The notes: generated by a model not told the origin, from the letters alone. Shown: positions 1 to 6,661, counted from the first letter of the stretch. The stretch: DNA of 11,561 nt from DASQBT01 sp049578545 (GCA_049578545.1 JBAUMF010000125.1:1-11561), one strand, 5' to 3'. Made by a program: numbers and translations.

Positions 1-499
1 TGAAAAGGATTGTCACGAGTGACCATGAATCGTTGCCAGTTGGGTGCAGCAAGAGTGTTGCGGCGCGAACGGAATAGCTCAGCAAGCTGCTTGTCATTGG
101 GCTCGTATGATCGGCAATTCATCGGCCTTTGCGTCGACTGGTTCGTCCAGCGCGCCACCGACTGCAAAGTGATAACTAACCGGTCATTGGCTTCTCTGCA
201 ACGATCTACTGGTCATCGGCCACAGCCGTCATAGACTGCATGACACTTGATCGGCAGCAGTAGTCCGCATTGCTGCCGTTCGGAAATTTCCAGCAAAAAA
301 AAATGAGGTCACGAATCCGAGCGGCCGCTTATCCAGAAACGCTACTCACCCTATCGACCATTTGCCGTCATTGCCCCGTTTTGAAAAACGGGCAGCTATC
401 GCCTCAATCCCGTCATTCGATGCTTCAATGGATAAATGGCGGGTAACTGAGTAGAGCCGACGTTCCGGACGACTACTCACTGGCAAGTCATCGGCCTTA
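1..499. other. Region without a recognised gene
   Basis: I see no coding region I would defend here. The open frames on both strands are short, lack good ribosome binding sites and resemble no family I know. The stretch contains a hairpin (252-278), the palindrome GGAAATTTCC (283-292), a run of nine A (295-303), and the motif ATCGGCCTT at 121-129 and again at 491-498 with its leading A at 490. The right edge (up to 499) is the 3' exon flank of the reverse-oriented group II intron. It may be decayed intergenic or mobile DNA. Confidence 0.5.
252..278. repeat. Hairpin, 8-bp perfect stem
   Basis: CGGCAGCA (252-259) and TGCTGCCG (271-278) are perfect inverted repeats around an 11-base loop. No T run follows on either strand at the distance of an intrinsic terminator: the nearby run is of A, and lies 16 bases downstream on the plus strand. 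The role is unknown. It could be a weak transcription-end structure or part of a dispersed palindromic repeat. Confidence 0.45.
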
Positions 500-540
500 G
501 TCGAGTAGCCAGGGACGGTTGCCCGTCCCCAGCCCTCTAA
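500..540 (-). ncRNA. Group II intron domain VI and 3' splice site
   Basis: Directly after domain V on the minus strand is a stem GGGACGG/CCGTCCC closed by a GCAA tetraloop. It is followed by TGGCTACTCGAC. The A in CTACTC is seven bases from the end and is the likely branch point. The intron ends in AC at position 500, matching the AY rule. The stem and loop are intact. Confidence 0.85.
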
Positions 541-574
541 GAACCGTGCGTGATAGTTTCCCATCACACGGCTC
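541..574 (-). ncRNA. Group II intron domain V
   Basis: On the minus strand the 34 bases fold as GAGCCGTG/CACGGTTC (8 bp), a two-base CG bulge on the 3' side, TGATGG/CTATCA (6 bp, one G-U) and a GAAA tetraloop. The lower stem begins with the AGC catalytic triad. This is the standard length and shape of domain V, the catalytic heart of group II introns, with no visible damage. Confidence 0.93.
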
Positions 575-582
575 GAGCCTTA

Positions 583-831
583 CTAAGGCCGGTGTGACCC
601 GGCATCTCGGATCGGCCGAACCACTCGCTGCACGGCCAACAGCTTGGCCGAGGACGAGTGGGTGAGCAGCCATTGCAAGGCTTTCACCTTGCCCCAGCGC
701 CCCTCCCGAGTTGCCTTCGCAATACGCGTCTGCAGCCGCAGAACAGCCTTTTGCACGGTTCGCCAACCGATGGCGTCCCAGCTTGGAGGCGTTGAGGTTG
801 CACCAATCAACGGTTTTGCCGTTGTCGTCAT
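583..831 (-). pseudogene. ltrA: Group II intron reverse transcriptase/maturase, N-terminal remnant
   Basis: The remnant of the intron-encoded protein that would reverse transcribe the intron and help it splice. I start it at the ATG at 831 (MTTTAKPL), preceded by a GGGAAAG-like site; an in-frame upstream ATG at 900 is possible. Residues from about 18 onward read W-D-AIGWRTVQKAVLRLQTRI, then ATREGRWGKVKALQWLLTHS, ending in LLAVQRVV. This is the conserved N-terminal region before RT motif 1 in these maturases. Where the family continues with a TPGVDG-like motif, this frame runs into 11 unrelated residues and a stop. The RT palm, maturase (X) and any endonuclease domains are gone, so it cannot be active. 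Confidence 0.88.
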
Positions 832-1035
832 TTGCTTTCCCTCATGAGTTCGGTTCTGCACACTCTCTTGCGATGTAAGACCAGTCGGACGTGGGCTCAC
901 TTTCGTGCCGGGTAACCTTTAAACCCGTATCCACGCCATTACAGCGCAGCATTCGCTTTTTCCAACATCCCAAGCTCGCACCGCCATAGGCGACGCCTTG
1001 CAGCGTGCTGTCCCCCGAGGGGGAGCGATACGAGG

Positions 1036-1041
1036 TTTCCA
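1036..1041 (-). other. EBS1 of the group II intron
   Basis: Minus-strand TGGAAA, lying in the domain I part of the intron. It is perfectly complementary to the last six bases of the 5' exon (IBS1). A weaker candidate for EBS2 is TGCAT at minus 1096-1092, which can pair with ATGCA in the exon four bases upstream of IBS1; the spacing is less usual, so I hold that one loosely. Confidence 0.7.
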
Positions 1042-1429
1042 CGTTCCGTACCGAGAAGTATCACCGGGTTAGGTGCCTGCTTTCGACCGAGATGCATGTG
1101 GGTCACGCGACATCTATTCACAAGAGACGCCGCCCGCATCCGTTACCTTTTTGGTTCAAGCGCAGTGCTACAGCCACTTTCGCTTGTTGCGAAATTACGG
1201 TCTTTATCGCAGATTCAAATACTTTCACCATACCGATTAGCTAGCACTCACCCGGCTTGTGGCTGCCAGGAGGGCCTCTCGCTCGCGCTTGACACCCCAC
1301 GCCATACTATTGGCGTTTCGTTACATTGTCCGGGTCGCTCTTGATTCAGACCCATAGCTTCATCTGGTGACACAGATGGTCTCCTCCGTTTCCGTGGAGA
1401 CAACTTCTCGACACAGCTTCGTGTCGCAC

Positions 1430-1435
1430 TGGAAA
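1430..1435 (-). other. IBS1 / 5' exon target of the group II intron
   Basis: Minus-strand TTTCCA directly before the intron's GTGCGAC start. It pairs over six bases with the EBS1 inside the intron and marks the homing site. It also forms part of the loop and arm of the hairpin that the intron interrupts. Confidence 0.7.
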
Positions 1436-1441
1436 GCTTTG

Positions 1442-1455
1442 CATAAGGCCGACGA
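1442..1455. repeat. Right arm of the hairpin split by the group II intron
   Basis: CATAAGGCCGACGA (1442-1455) pairs with TCATCGGCCTTA (488-499) plus TG (1430-1431) once the intron is removed. The stem is 14 bp with one G-T pair and a 10-base loop (1432-1441). The intron is inserted in the left arm on the plus strand, two bases from the loop. Confidence 0.75.
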
Positions 1456-1515
1456 AGGGACTGAGCCGCCCATTTCAACCTATCCACATTGCGGTTATAA
1501 ACCTGACTATTTCTG

Positions 1516-1544
1516 TTGACTATTCGGGCAGCGGTACCTAGCCT
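1516..1544 (+). promoter_or_regulatory. Weak promoter candidate before the 306-aa gene
   Basis: TTGACT (1516-1521), a good -35 match, and TAGCCT (1539-1544), a poor -10, are spaced by 17 bases and lie about 50 bases before the start codon at 1592. The -10 matches only three of six consensus positions, so this is suggestive only. Confidence 0.25.
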
Positions 1545-1591
1545 GAATGTAGTGGGCAAGCGGACATAGCAACGACCACGGAGGAGATGCC

Positions 1592-2512
1592 ATGAGTCCA
1601 GCCTTACTGGCTTTGATCAGTAACGTCCTAAAGGAAGCGGGGAGGACTGATCAGGCTGCGCAGGTAAGCAAGCTTTTCACGGCATATCTTGGTCATGATC
1701 GAATCAGTGTGGGGCTGGCGGAATTTAACAGGAATCTGGCCAAGGCGCGTGTAATAGATGCGCAGAATCTTGAAAAGATCACTGTGCACAGCGGGTTTGG
1801 GTTGAAGCCGCAATGGCCAGACCTGGAAGAAAAAACGGGTTCAACGTCCCCGACAGCCTCTTCACCCTCGCCAAGAAATTCAAGCCCCCAAGCATCCGCC
1901 GCCGTGATCATGCCTTTGACTCGCCGCCTCACCAATGAAAGTGCAGTCTCCATGCCCCGATACAGAGGATTATTGGCGGTGTTGTTGCTGTCGGTGCTGT
2001 CGCTGTCCGGCTGCTTTAAGAGTGATTCGCCACTCATCTCGGTGTTCGGCAGCGTCACGCCAATCCCCGAAGGCCGCTATACCTATGTCGATACCGACAA
2101 ATCCACGAAATCCGTAATCATCACGCACGACGGTTCCGTCACCAAGATGATATCAATCAAGGACGACGGCTCTGTACATATCGATCAGCTTCTCATGCAA
2201 GAGCTAGACAATGGCTACTACATCGTGATGGACTCCTCGAATGACTACGCCCTTATCAAGGTCAATCCCAAAACAATTGTTTATTTCGATGCGAGCAAGT
2301 ACTGCAACAAGCTTCTTGACGTGGCGCGATCCGCGGGCAAAAGCATCTCCGAATACGGCGTCGTTCGGGTGGATGGCAGTAAATGCGAGTTCAACGACAT
2401 CGACAGTATCAAGGGCGCGTTTGCTGCCTTGGCCAACAGCGGCACTAAACTGTCGAACGGGACATTTTTAGTTGATGGCCTCGTAATTGGCGGCATCTAT
2501 CATCGGCAATAG
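1592..2512 (+). CDS. Exported lipoprotein of unknown function preceded in frame by a soluble domain
   Basis: The frame encodes 306 residues. A strong GGAGGAG (1580-1586) five bases before the ATG supports this start. Residues 1-75 form a soluble block homologous to part of the next gene (residues 16-57 here). A Ser/Thr/Pro-rich linker follows (81-103). From Met121 there is a textbook lipoprotein signal peptide: MPRYRG, a hydrophobic stretch, and the lipobox LSGC with Cys141. The mature part (142-306) is about 165 residues with several beta-rich stretches (GRYTYVDTD, DNGYYIVMD) and two cysteines. An export signal starting 120 residues into a protein would not normally work, so either the lipoprotein is really translated from ATG 1952 or two genes became fused by loss of a stop. 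Only a weak ribosome site precedes 1952. I do not recognise a named family. Confidence 0.7.
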   Translation: MSPALLALISNVLKEAGRTDQAAQVSKLFTAYLGHDRISVGLAEFNRNLAKARVIDAQNLEKITVHSGFGLKPQWPDLEEKTGSTSPTASSPSPRNSSPQASAAVIMPLTRRLTNESAVSMPRYRGLLAVLLLSVLSLSGCFKSDSPLISVFGSVTPIPEGRYTYVDTDKSTKSVIITHDGSVTKMISIKDDGSVHIDQLLMQELDNGYYIVMDSSNDYALIKVNPKTIVYFDASKYCNKLLDVARSAGKSISEYGVVRVDGSKCEFNDIDSIKGAFAALANSGTKLSNGTFLVDGLVIGGIYHRQ

Positions 2513-2652
2513 CGGATTACCGTCATGGTGTCGTCGCGATTTCGTGGATCGACGTGTCAAACCCAGTGTTGTTCAGGGCACTGCCCAGCGCACGACAGAA
2601 TTCGCTGATTCACGGGTCATAGCGAAGTCAATACGGAAAGCAGGAGATGTGT

Positions 2653-3795
2653 ATGAACCAGTTCAATAGATTTCTGGCGGCCACATTCCTCTCGGCCGCC
2701 CTGCTGTTGCCTGGTAGGGCACAGGCGGTGGAGTTCAGGCAGTTTGACAGGATGAATATTGAGGCCCAGTCTGAATTTGTCGCAGTAATGATTGATACGA
2801 CGCAAAAAGCCCTGAAGGGCGATGGAAGAGCGGATTTCGCGGCCCAGATGGAGCATCTTTTTACCACGATCGAACCGGGCGATTCCATGCCCCTGGGACT
2901 AGTGGAATACGTTCGGAACGAGGCGCGGGCGCGCCTGGCCGATGCAAAGAGGGCCGAAAAAGATCCCAACGCGCGGCGGCTCGACGTGGAAGATGCGTTG
3001 TTCGTGACGCTGAAGAAGGATGGCATTGTGATGTCGAGCAAAGCCATGAACACGGTCATTGACGCCATGGCGCATTTCCACGCACAGACTTACGCCGAAT
3101 TCGAAGCGAAGTCTCCGGCGGAGCAGCGCCGATTCATTGCACTGCTCGTTAGGTTGGCTTGGCCCGACTACTGTCTTCGCGACGAAGTGAAATCTCAGAT
3201 AGAGCATAGTAAGAGCCTTGGTTTTCTTTCCGATCCGGATGAAAAGCGAAACATGCTTGCCTTAATCAATACGCAGTTTCCGAGCGAATCCCCCGACCAG
3301 CCTGGTTTTGCAGACCTTGCGAATCAGATAGAAGCAGGGTACGAGAAATCGCCTGATAAGACTGGCCCGTTCTTCGAGATAACCATCTATGTTCTCAATC
3401 AGCTCGATGCGCAGATTGTGAAGAAAATGGATGAGATGGAGGCGCACACGGTGTCATTGCCGGATGGGCGGCATGTCTTTAAGGACAAGAATGGAGACCT
3501 TTGGGCGGTCAAGAAGGGCCTTCCTGACACAAGACTTGAGGGGAGTGATAAAGAGCTGGCTGAACGGCTCGACGAATGTATGACGAGACGCGGTATTAAC
3601 AATGGCGCGGAGGGGCTGGCAGCCTGTAAAGATGAACTCGGCATCCCCAGCAGCGCTTTCACCAGCCAGGCACCTACCCCCGCGGCCGACGCCACCGCCC
3701 CGCAGCCATCGCCGAGCGTCGAGTCGGCTTCTCCCGCTCCACCGGAGGATGACCCAATTGGGCCCGGCGGCTTCATCACCCCTCCGGACCGGTGA
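2653..3795 (+). CDS. Secreted protein of unknown function, 380 aa
   Basis: I start at ATG 2653 rather than the in-frame ATG at 2647, because AGGAG (2642-2646) directly abuts the latter and is six bases from the former. Residues 1-25 are a Sec signal peptide (MNQFNRF, hydrophobic core, AQA cleavage motif before VEF), so the product is probably periplasmic. Residues 58-99 match residues 16-57 of the preceding gene without gaps, about 20 of 42 identical by hand count (G-R-x-D-x-A-A-Q...L-F-T...G-L-x-E...R-N...A-R...D-A). The middle is alpha-helical in look; the end (about 338-380) is a Pro/Ala-rich tail ending FITPPDR. The gap from the previous gene is 140 bases, so co-transcription is possible but not shown. 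The family has no function I know, and I see no catalytic motif. Confidence 0.85.
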   Translation: MNQFNRFLAATFLSAALLLPGRAQAVEFRQFDRMNIEAQSEFVAVMIDTTQKALKGDGRADFAAQMEHLFTTIEPGDSMPLGLVEYVRNEARARLADAKRAEKDPNARRLDVEDALFVTLKKDGIVMSSKAMNTVIDAMAHFHAQTYAEFEAKSPAEQRRFIALLVRLAWPDYCLRDEVKSQIEHSKSLGFLSDPDEKRNMLALINTQFPSESPDQPGFADLANQIEAGYEKSPDKTGPFFEITIYVLNQLDAQIVKKMDEMEAHTVSLPDGRHVFKDKNGDLWAVKKGLPDTRLEGSDKELAERLDECMTRRGINNGAEGLAACKDELGIPSSAFTSQAPTPAADATAPQPSPSVESASPAPPEDDPIGPGGFITPPDR

Positions 3796-3871
3796 CGATG
3801 CTGGGGCCGCGGAATGCTGTTAGCCGGGTCCCGCTGTATCCAGGCAGGAATCAGGAGAGTCCGTTTCATTC

Positions 3872-3878
3872 GTTAGGC
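3872..3878 (+). other. Integron core site (R') at the left cassette boundary
   Basis: CGTTAGGC carries the GTTRRRY core cleaved by integron integrases between G and TT. It marks the left edge of the cassette containing the 101-aa gene. No matching RYYYAAC partner is present between the stop codon at 3795 and this site. It is therefore not a normal attC; it could be an attI-type or secondary site, or a damaged attC. Confidence 0.6.
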
Positions 3879-4284
3879 GTATGCGGCACTGCCTTCAAAT
3901 GCCGCAACAAAAGGAGGTCATCACATGAAAATGTTACTTACGGTCGAATTTCCACTTGAACCTTTCAACTCCCTCGTCAGAAGCGGCAAGGTGGGCGAGA
4001 TCATTGGGCGTATCCTTGAAACAATCAAACCAGAGACAGCCTACCTCGGGGAACAAGACGGGAAACGCGGTGGAATCTTCGTGATTGATGTAAAAAATCC
4101 ATCGGATGTGCCCTTCTTTGCAGAGCCCTTCTTTCTCAACTTTCAGGCCAGTTGTAAATTTCGCATTCTAATGAGCCCGGAGGACTTGCAAAAGGCTGGA
4201 CTAGAGGAGATCGGCAAGAAGTGGGGGTGAGTCGCCCAACACTGCGGTCAAGCGGGACGCGTTAAAGCGCGCCCATTACGTTCG
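3873..4284 (+). mobile_element. Integron gene cassette carrying the 101-aa gene
   Basis: A compact unit bounded by G/TTAGGC at 3872/3873 and 4284/4285. It holds one gene with its own ribosome site, ending three bases before its attC. One small gene, little noncoding DNA and a 3' attC are the defining layout of a cassette, excisable by a tyrosine integrase. No integrase gene is in the window, so the array is either part of a larger chromosomal integron or an integrase-less attC cluster. Confidence 0.75.
3925..4230 (+). CDS. Cassette-borne small protein, 101 aa, DUF3303-like or related alpha/beta fold
   Basis: AAGGAGG (3911-3917) seven bases upstream gives a strong start. The protein opens with a beta-strand-like MKMLLTVEFPLEPFN, followed by a helix (VGEIIGRILETIKP) and GGIFVIDV strand-like segments. 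It ends MSPEDLQKAGLEEIGKKWG. This order, and my memory of similar short proteins ending in E-xx-GKKW, suggest a ferredoxin-like or dimeric alpha/beta-barrel protein. That is an inference from pattern; no catalytic residue is identifiable. There is no signal peptide, so it is cytoplasmic. It is the only gene of its cassette and would depend on an upstream promoter. Confidence 0.85.
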   Translation: MKMLLTVEFPLEPFNSLVRSGKVGEIIGRILETIKPETAYLGEQDGKRGGIFVIDVKNPSDVPFFAEPFFLNFQASCKFRILMSPEDLQKAGLEEIGKKWG

Positions 4285-4290
4285 TTAGGC
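4234..4290 (+). other. attC recombination site
   Basis: This 57-base site has the attC architecture. The outer pair is GCCCAAC (4234-4240, R'') and GTTAGGC (4284-4290, R'), complementary at six of seven bases. Next to R'' is GCGGTCAAGCGGG-type sequence common in attC left halves. The inner pair GGGACGCG/CGCGCCC has one extrahelical A and a TTAAAG loop. Integron integrases recombine the folded bottom strand. The site ends the preceding cassette and opens the next one. Confidence 0.87.
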
Positions 4291-4407
4291 GGCGTCCTCC
4301 AGGACGCGCCTGTCACCAGTCGGTTCACGGGGTGCGGCGTGTTTGGAGGCATTTCATATCAATCGTATGAACCAGTTACTTAGCAAACAAGACAAGGAGA
4401 ACAGGAC

Positions 4408-4782
4408 ATGTCACACAAAGGCAAGATTCAGCTTACATTCGTCATCGTTGCTCCGCCGGATCAGGTAGCGGAGGGCGATCGCCTCTTTCGGAGCCACGCT
4501 CCCTGGATGGAGGCAACGCACCACCGCAAGGGGGACAAGGCCCTTTTGAGCTACAACGTGTCCAAAGCGCCGGAGCTTTCCAACCCCTTGGATTCCAGCT
4601 CTGCCTCGACCGGCAACACCTGCTTTATCCTGAGCGAGATCTACGAGACGGACGCTGGTGTGGCCGAACACTTCCAATTGTCCGCATCAAGTTGGGAGGA
4701 CTTCCCAGCCCTCGTCAAGTGGATGGAGAAATGCACGGTCACTGGACTGCCGGCGGCTCCGATCATCAACTCGCTCTGGTGA
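4408..4782 (+). CDS. Small protein, 124 aa, resembling antibiotic biosynthesis monooxygenase-type (ABM) folds
   Basis: AAGGAG (4394-4399) eight bases upstream supports the start. The order is an initial strand (KIQLTFVIVAPPDQV), a helix (AEGDRLFRSHAPWME), a strand with LLSYNVSKAPE, then CFILSEIYETDAGVAEHF and a helix with SWEDFPALVKWMEKC. A strand reading E-I-Y-E-T followed by A-x-x-E-H-F is typical of dimeric alpha/beta-barrel ABM-like proteins, which bind or oxidise small aromatic or haem-like substrates. The substrate cannot be read here. It lies immediately after an attC, so it is probably the gene of a second cassette. No signal peptide. Confidence 0.82.
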   Translation: MSHKGKIQLTFVIVAPPDQVAEGDRLFRSHAPWMEATHHRKGDKALLSYNVSKAPELSNPLDSSSASTGNTCFILSEIYETDAGVAEHFQLSASSWEDFPALVKWMEKCTVTGLPAAPIINSLW

Positions 4783-5222
4783 GCGTGGGACGGAAGGGCA
4801 GATTCCGGGTGTCCACCTTAAGCCCTAAGACTCGATTAAGAAGCTCAGGATCTGATGGCCCGCCTAACAACGTTGAATGGCTGCGTAGGTTCGAAGACCG
4901 GACATCCCGCCAATTTCCTGGACTGTCTCTTCCTGGCCGGACTGAGCCAGTTACCATCACCTCCAAGTGAAATCATCAGCAATGGCAGCTTGTATGGTTG
5001 AGGTGGTGTTATCGGCTTTCTTCTGCGACATTGAAGTAGCCTGGGTGGAGGGGCCAACGGCAGCATCTGCTTTCCTTTTCGAGAGACAGACACCGAAAGA
5101 ATTCCCCCGCCCACACCGCCAGCGTCGATGAGGAATCTGGCGGCTCCGACCGCCGATTTGACCGCAAGCTAACGCAGGTATGTTCCACCCCAGCAACTTT
5201 AAGCTTAATCATGGGAGAATGA
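4783..5222. other. Noncoding or decayed stretch between cassette gene and IS1111 element
   Basis: I see no gene here. At 4862-4868 there is GCCTAAC, a possible attC half-site. At its right end, GGGAG (5213-5217) followed by AATGA looks like a ribosome binding site that once served the small gene now on the other side of the insertion sequence. The open frames on the minus strand (for example 5009-5299) have no recognisable product. Confidence 0.5.
4862..4868 (+). other. Possible R'' core of a degraded attC
   Basis: CGCCTAACAACG matches the start of many attC sites (RYYYAAC followed by AA). It lies 80 bases after the stop of the second putative cassette gene, about where an attC is expected. 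No good GTTRRRY partner follows within 140 bases, so the right half is lost or the match is chance. Confidence 0.35.
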
Positions 5223-5223
5223 A

Positions 5224-5236
5224 ATGGACGCTTCCC
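5224..5236 (+). repeat. Left subterminal inverted repeat of the IS1111 element
   Basis: ATGGACGCTTCCC is the perfect inverse of the copy at 6649-6661. Subterminal placement, with only a few bases outside, fits the IS1111 group. Confidence 0.9.
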
Positions 5237-5357
5237 CCCGGCGACGGGCTGCTGAGATGGCGTAGGGTCGGGAGGCGGATCCTCATGGGCCGACGGCATC
5301 GAAGTGCCAAATTGGGAGGAACATGGAGTTCTTCACAGGCAAACCAGAGGATCCAAA

Positions 5358-6380
5358 ATGAAGCATAGCGTAGTCGGCATTGACATTGCAAAACGGGTAT
5401 TTCAACTGCATTGGATAGACATTGAAACCGGAGAGATCGTGAGTTTGCAACTCAAGCGCGAGAAGTTTCTGGAGCATTTCGCCAACCGGCAACCGTGCCT
5501 GATTGGCATGGAGGCGTGCGGCGGCGCCCAGCACTGGGCGCGGCAACTCGTCAAGCTGGGTCATCAGGTCAAATTGCTGTCCGGCAAGCTGGTCAAATCC
5601 TTCGTCATGGGCAACAAGGGCGATGTGGCCGATGCCAAGGCAATCTGGACAGCGGTGCAGCAGCCCGGCATCAAGCCGATTGCCATCAAGACCGAGCAGC
5701 AGCAAGCCATTCTTGCGCTGCACCGCATGCGCCAGAGCCTGGTCAAGATGCGCACCATGCAGATCAATGCGCTACGCGGCTTGCTCACTGAATACGGTGA
5801 GGTGATGGCGCGAGGTAAAGCCGGTTTGCGCAAAGGGATTGTTGCAGCACTTGAACGGGTTGAGCGACGGTTGCCGGGTATCGTGGTTGAGGCCTTGCGT
5901 GAGCAATGGCAACGCATTGCAGAACTGGACAAACAGATCATTGAGATTGAACGCAAGCTACAGGGCTGGTTGAAGACAGACAAGGCAGCCAGAGCCATTG
6001 CAGCCATCCCCGGAGTGGGGCTGCTGACCGCGACGGCGGCGGTGGCCACGATGGGAGATGCCAACGCCTTCAAGTCGGGGCGTGAGTTTGCGGCCTGGGT
6101 GGGCTTGGTTCCCAAGCAAACCGGGACAGGTGGCAAGACGAGGTTGCTGGGTATTAGCAAGCGTGGCGACACCTACTTGCGAACCCTGCTCATCCATGGC
6201 GCTCGCTCGGTGCTGATGCACGCCAAGCAACCCGGGGCGTGGGTCGATGAATTAGGCAAGCGCAGGCCCTTCAATGTGGTGGTGGTCGCGCTGGCCAACA
6301 AGATGGCACGAACGATCTGGGCAATGTTAGCCCATGACCGGGCATACCAGGGAGACTGGGTCAGCACCAAGCCCGCATGA
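5358..6380 (+). CDS. IS1111-group (IS110-family) transposase, 340 aa
   Basis: RNA-guided DNA recombinase of the IS110 family, acting on the element's ends and its target. I start at ATG 5358 (MKHSVVGIDIAK), seven bases after AGAGG; an in-frame ATG at 5304 would add 18 non-conserved residues. The N-terminal RuvC-like domain shows Asp9 (GIDIAK), Glu52 (GMEACGG), and Asp89 and Asp92 (KGDVADAKA), the DEDD set. A coiled middle follows (about 160-205). The C-terminal domain has AIAAIPGVGLLTATA (213-227) and GKTRLLGISKRGDTYLR (259-275), containing the conserved Ser267. Length and motifs are complete, so it looks intact and possibly active. Confidence 0.95.
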   Translation: MKHSVVGIDIAKRVFQLHWIDIETGEIVSLQLKREKFLEHFANRQPCLIGMEACGGAQHWARQLVKLGHQVKLLSGKLVKSFVMGNKGDVADAKAIWTAVQQPGIKPIAIKTEQQQAILALHRMRQSLVKMRTMQINALRGLLTEYGEVMARGKAGLRKGIVAALERVERRLPGIVVEALREQWQRIAELDKQIIEIERKLQGWLKTDKAARAIAAIPGVGLLTATAAVATMGDANAFKSGREFAAWVGLVPKQTGTGGKTRLLGISKRGDTYLRTLLIHGARSVLMHAKQPGAWVDELGKRRPFNVVVVALANKMARTIWAMLAHDRAYQGDWVSTKPA

Positions 6381-6648
6381 AGCGAGAACACTGACCGAGT
6401 CAACGATTAACGAAGAAAGGAATGAATGCTGAAAGGTTGCTATAGGTAGAAATTGTGTGATGGCAAACAGGTCAGACCGTGGCTTGCTAAACCTGAATGA
6501 TGTATCGGACATAAAAGTCCGCTGGGAGAATGAGGGGCAAGTCAGCGAATTCCATCGGGGCCCGCAGGGACATAGCCTGCAACAAGGCCGGATATAGAAC
6601 TGCAGCCTTATCTTGTCTACCAAAACACAGTGAAAACCCTTGGCAATC
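6381..6648 (+). ncRNA. Putative IS1111 guide RNA (seekRNA/bridge RNA) region
   Basis: IS1111-group elements are reported to encode their target-choosing RNA downstream of the transposase gene, and this 268-base stretch is noncoding. Three signs are visible. ATGATGTA (6497-6504) is the reverse complement of the right flank (6667-6674). CGGAC-ATAAAA-GTCCG (6506-6521) is a hairpin. TGGGAGAATGA (6523-6533) is identical to the left flank (5212-5222). The two matches bracket the hairpin directly, as expected for the two target guides. GCTATA (6439-6444) is complementary to TATAGC at the element's right edge (6661-6666), a possible donor guide. A second stem GCAGG/CCTGC lies at 6564-6580. RNA ends are not determinable here. 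Confidence 0.72.
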
Positions 6649-6661
6649 GGGAAGCGTCCAT
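6649..6661 (+). repeat. Right subterminal inverted repeat of the IS1111 element
   Basis: GGGAAGCGTCCAT, 13 of 13 bases inverse to the left copy. It lies 269 bases after the transposase stop codon. Confidence 0.9.

Larger units (their letters stand above)
500..1429 (-). mobile_element. Group II intron with most of its RT gene deleted
   Basis: A self-splicing ribozyme and retroelement read on the minus strand. The 5' end is GTGCGAC at 1429-1423, the group II GUGYG-type boundary. The 3' end is ..CTACTCGAC ending at 500, with a plausible branch-point A seven bases from the end. Domain V (541-574) is canonical. The segment 832-1429 corresponds to domains I-III and the start of IV. The six bases before the 5' splice site (minus TTTCCA, 1435-1430) are complementary to TGGAAA inside domain I (minus 1041-1036), the expected IBS1-EBS1 pair. 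Only about 80 codons of the maturase remain where a full intron carries several hundred, so the element is about 930 bases instead of roughly 2 kb or more. The deletion lies within domain IV, so the ribozyme core may still fold and splice with help in trans. The RT N-terminus resembles chloroplast-like/mitochondrial-like lineages, but I cannot fix the class. Confidence 0.9.

Noticed and set aside
842..1139. 66-aa minus-strand frames upstream of the RT remnant
   Set aside because: They fall in the structured RNA domains I-III of the intron, which are noncoding.
1248..1559. 103-aa minus-strand frame across the intron's 5' end
   Set aside because: It runs from the 5' exon through the group II splice site into domain I RNA sequence, so the frame is not a real protein.
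3795..3871. Complete attC before the core at 3872
   Set aside because: No AAC-containing RYYYAAC motif exists between the stop codon and the core, so only the R' core is claimed.
5564..6172. 202-aa open frame antisense to the IS1111 transposase
   Set aside because: It lies fully within the transposase gene on the opposite strand, has no ribosome site or family resemblance, and is an expected shadow of a GC-rich coding region.
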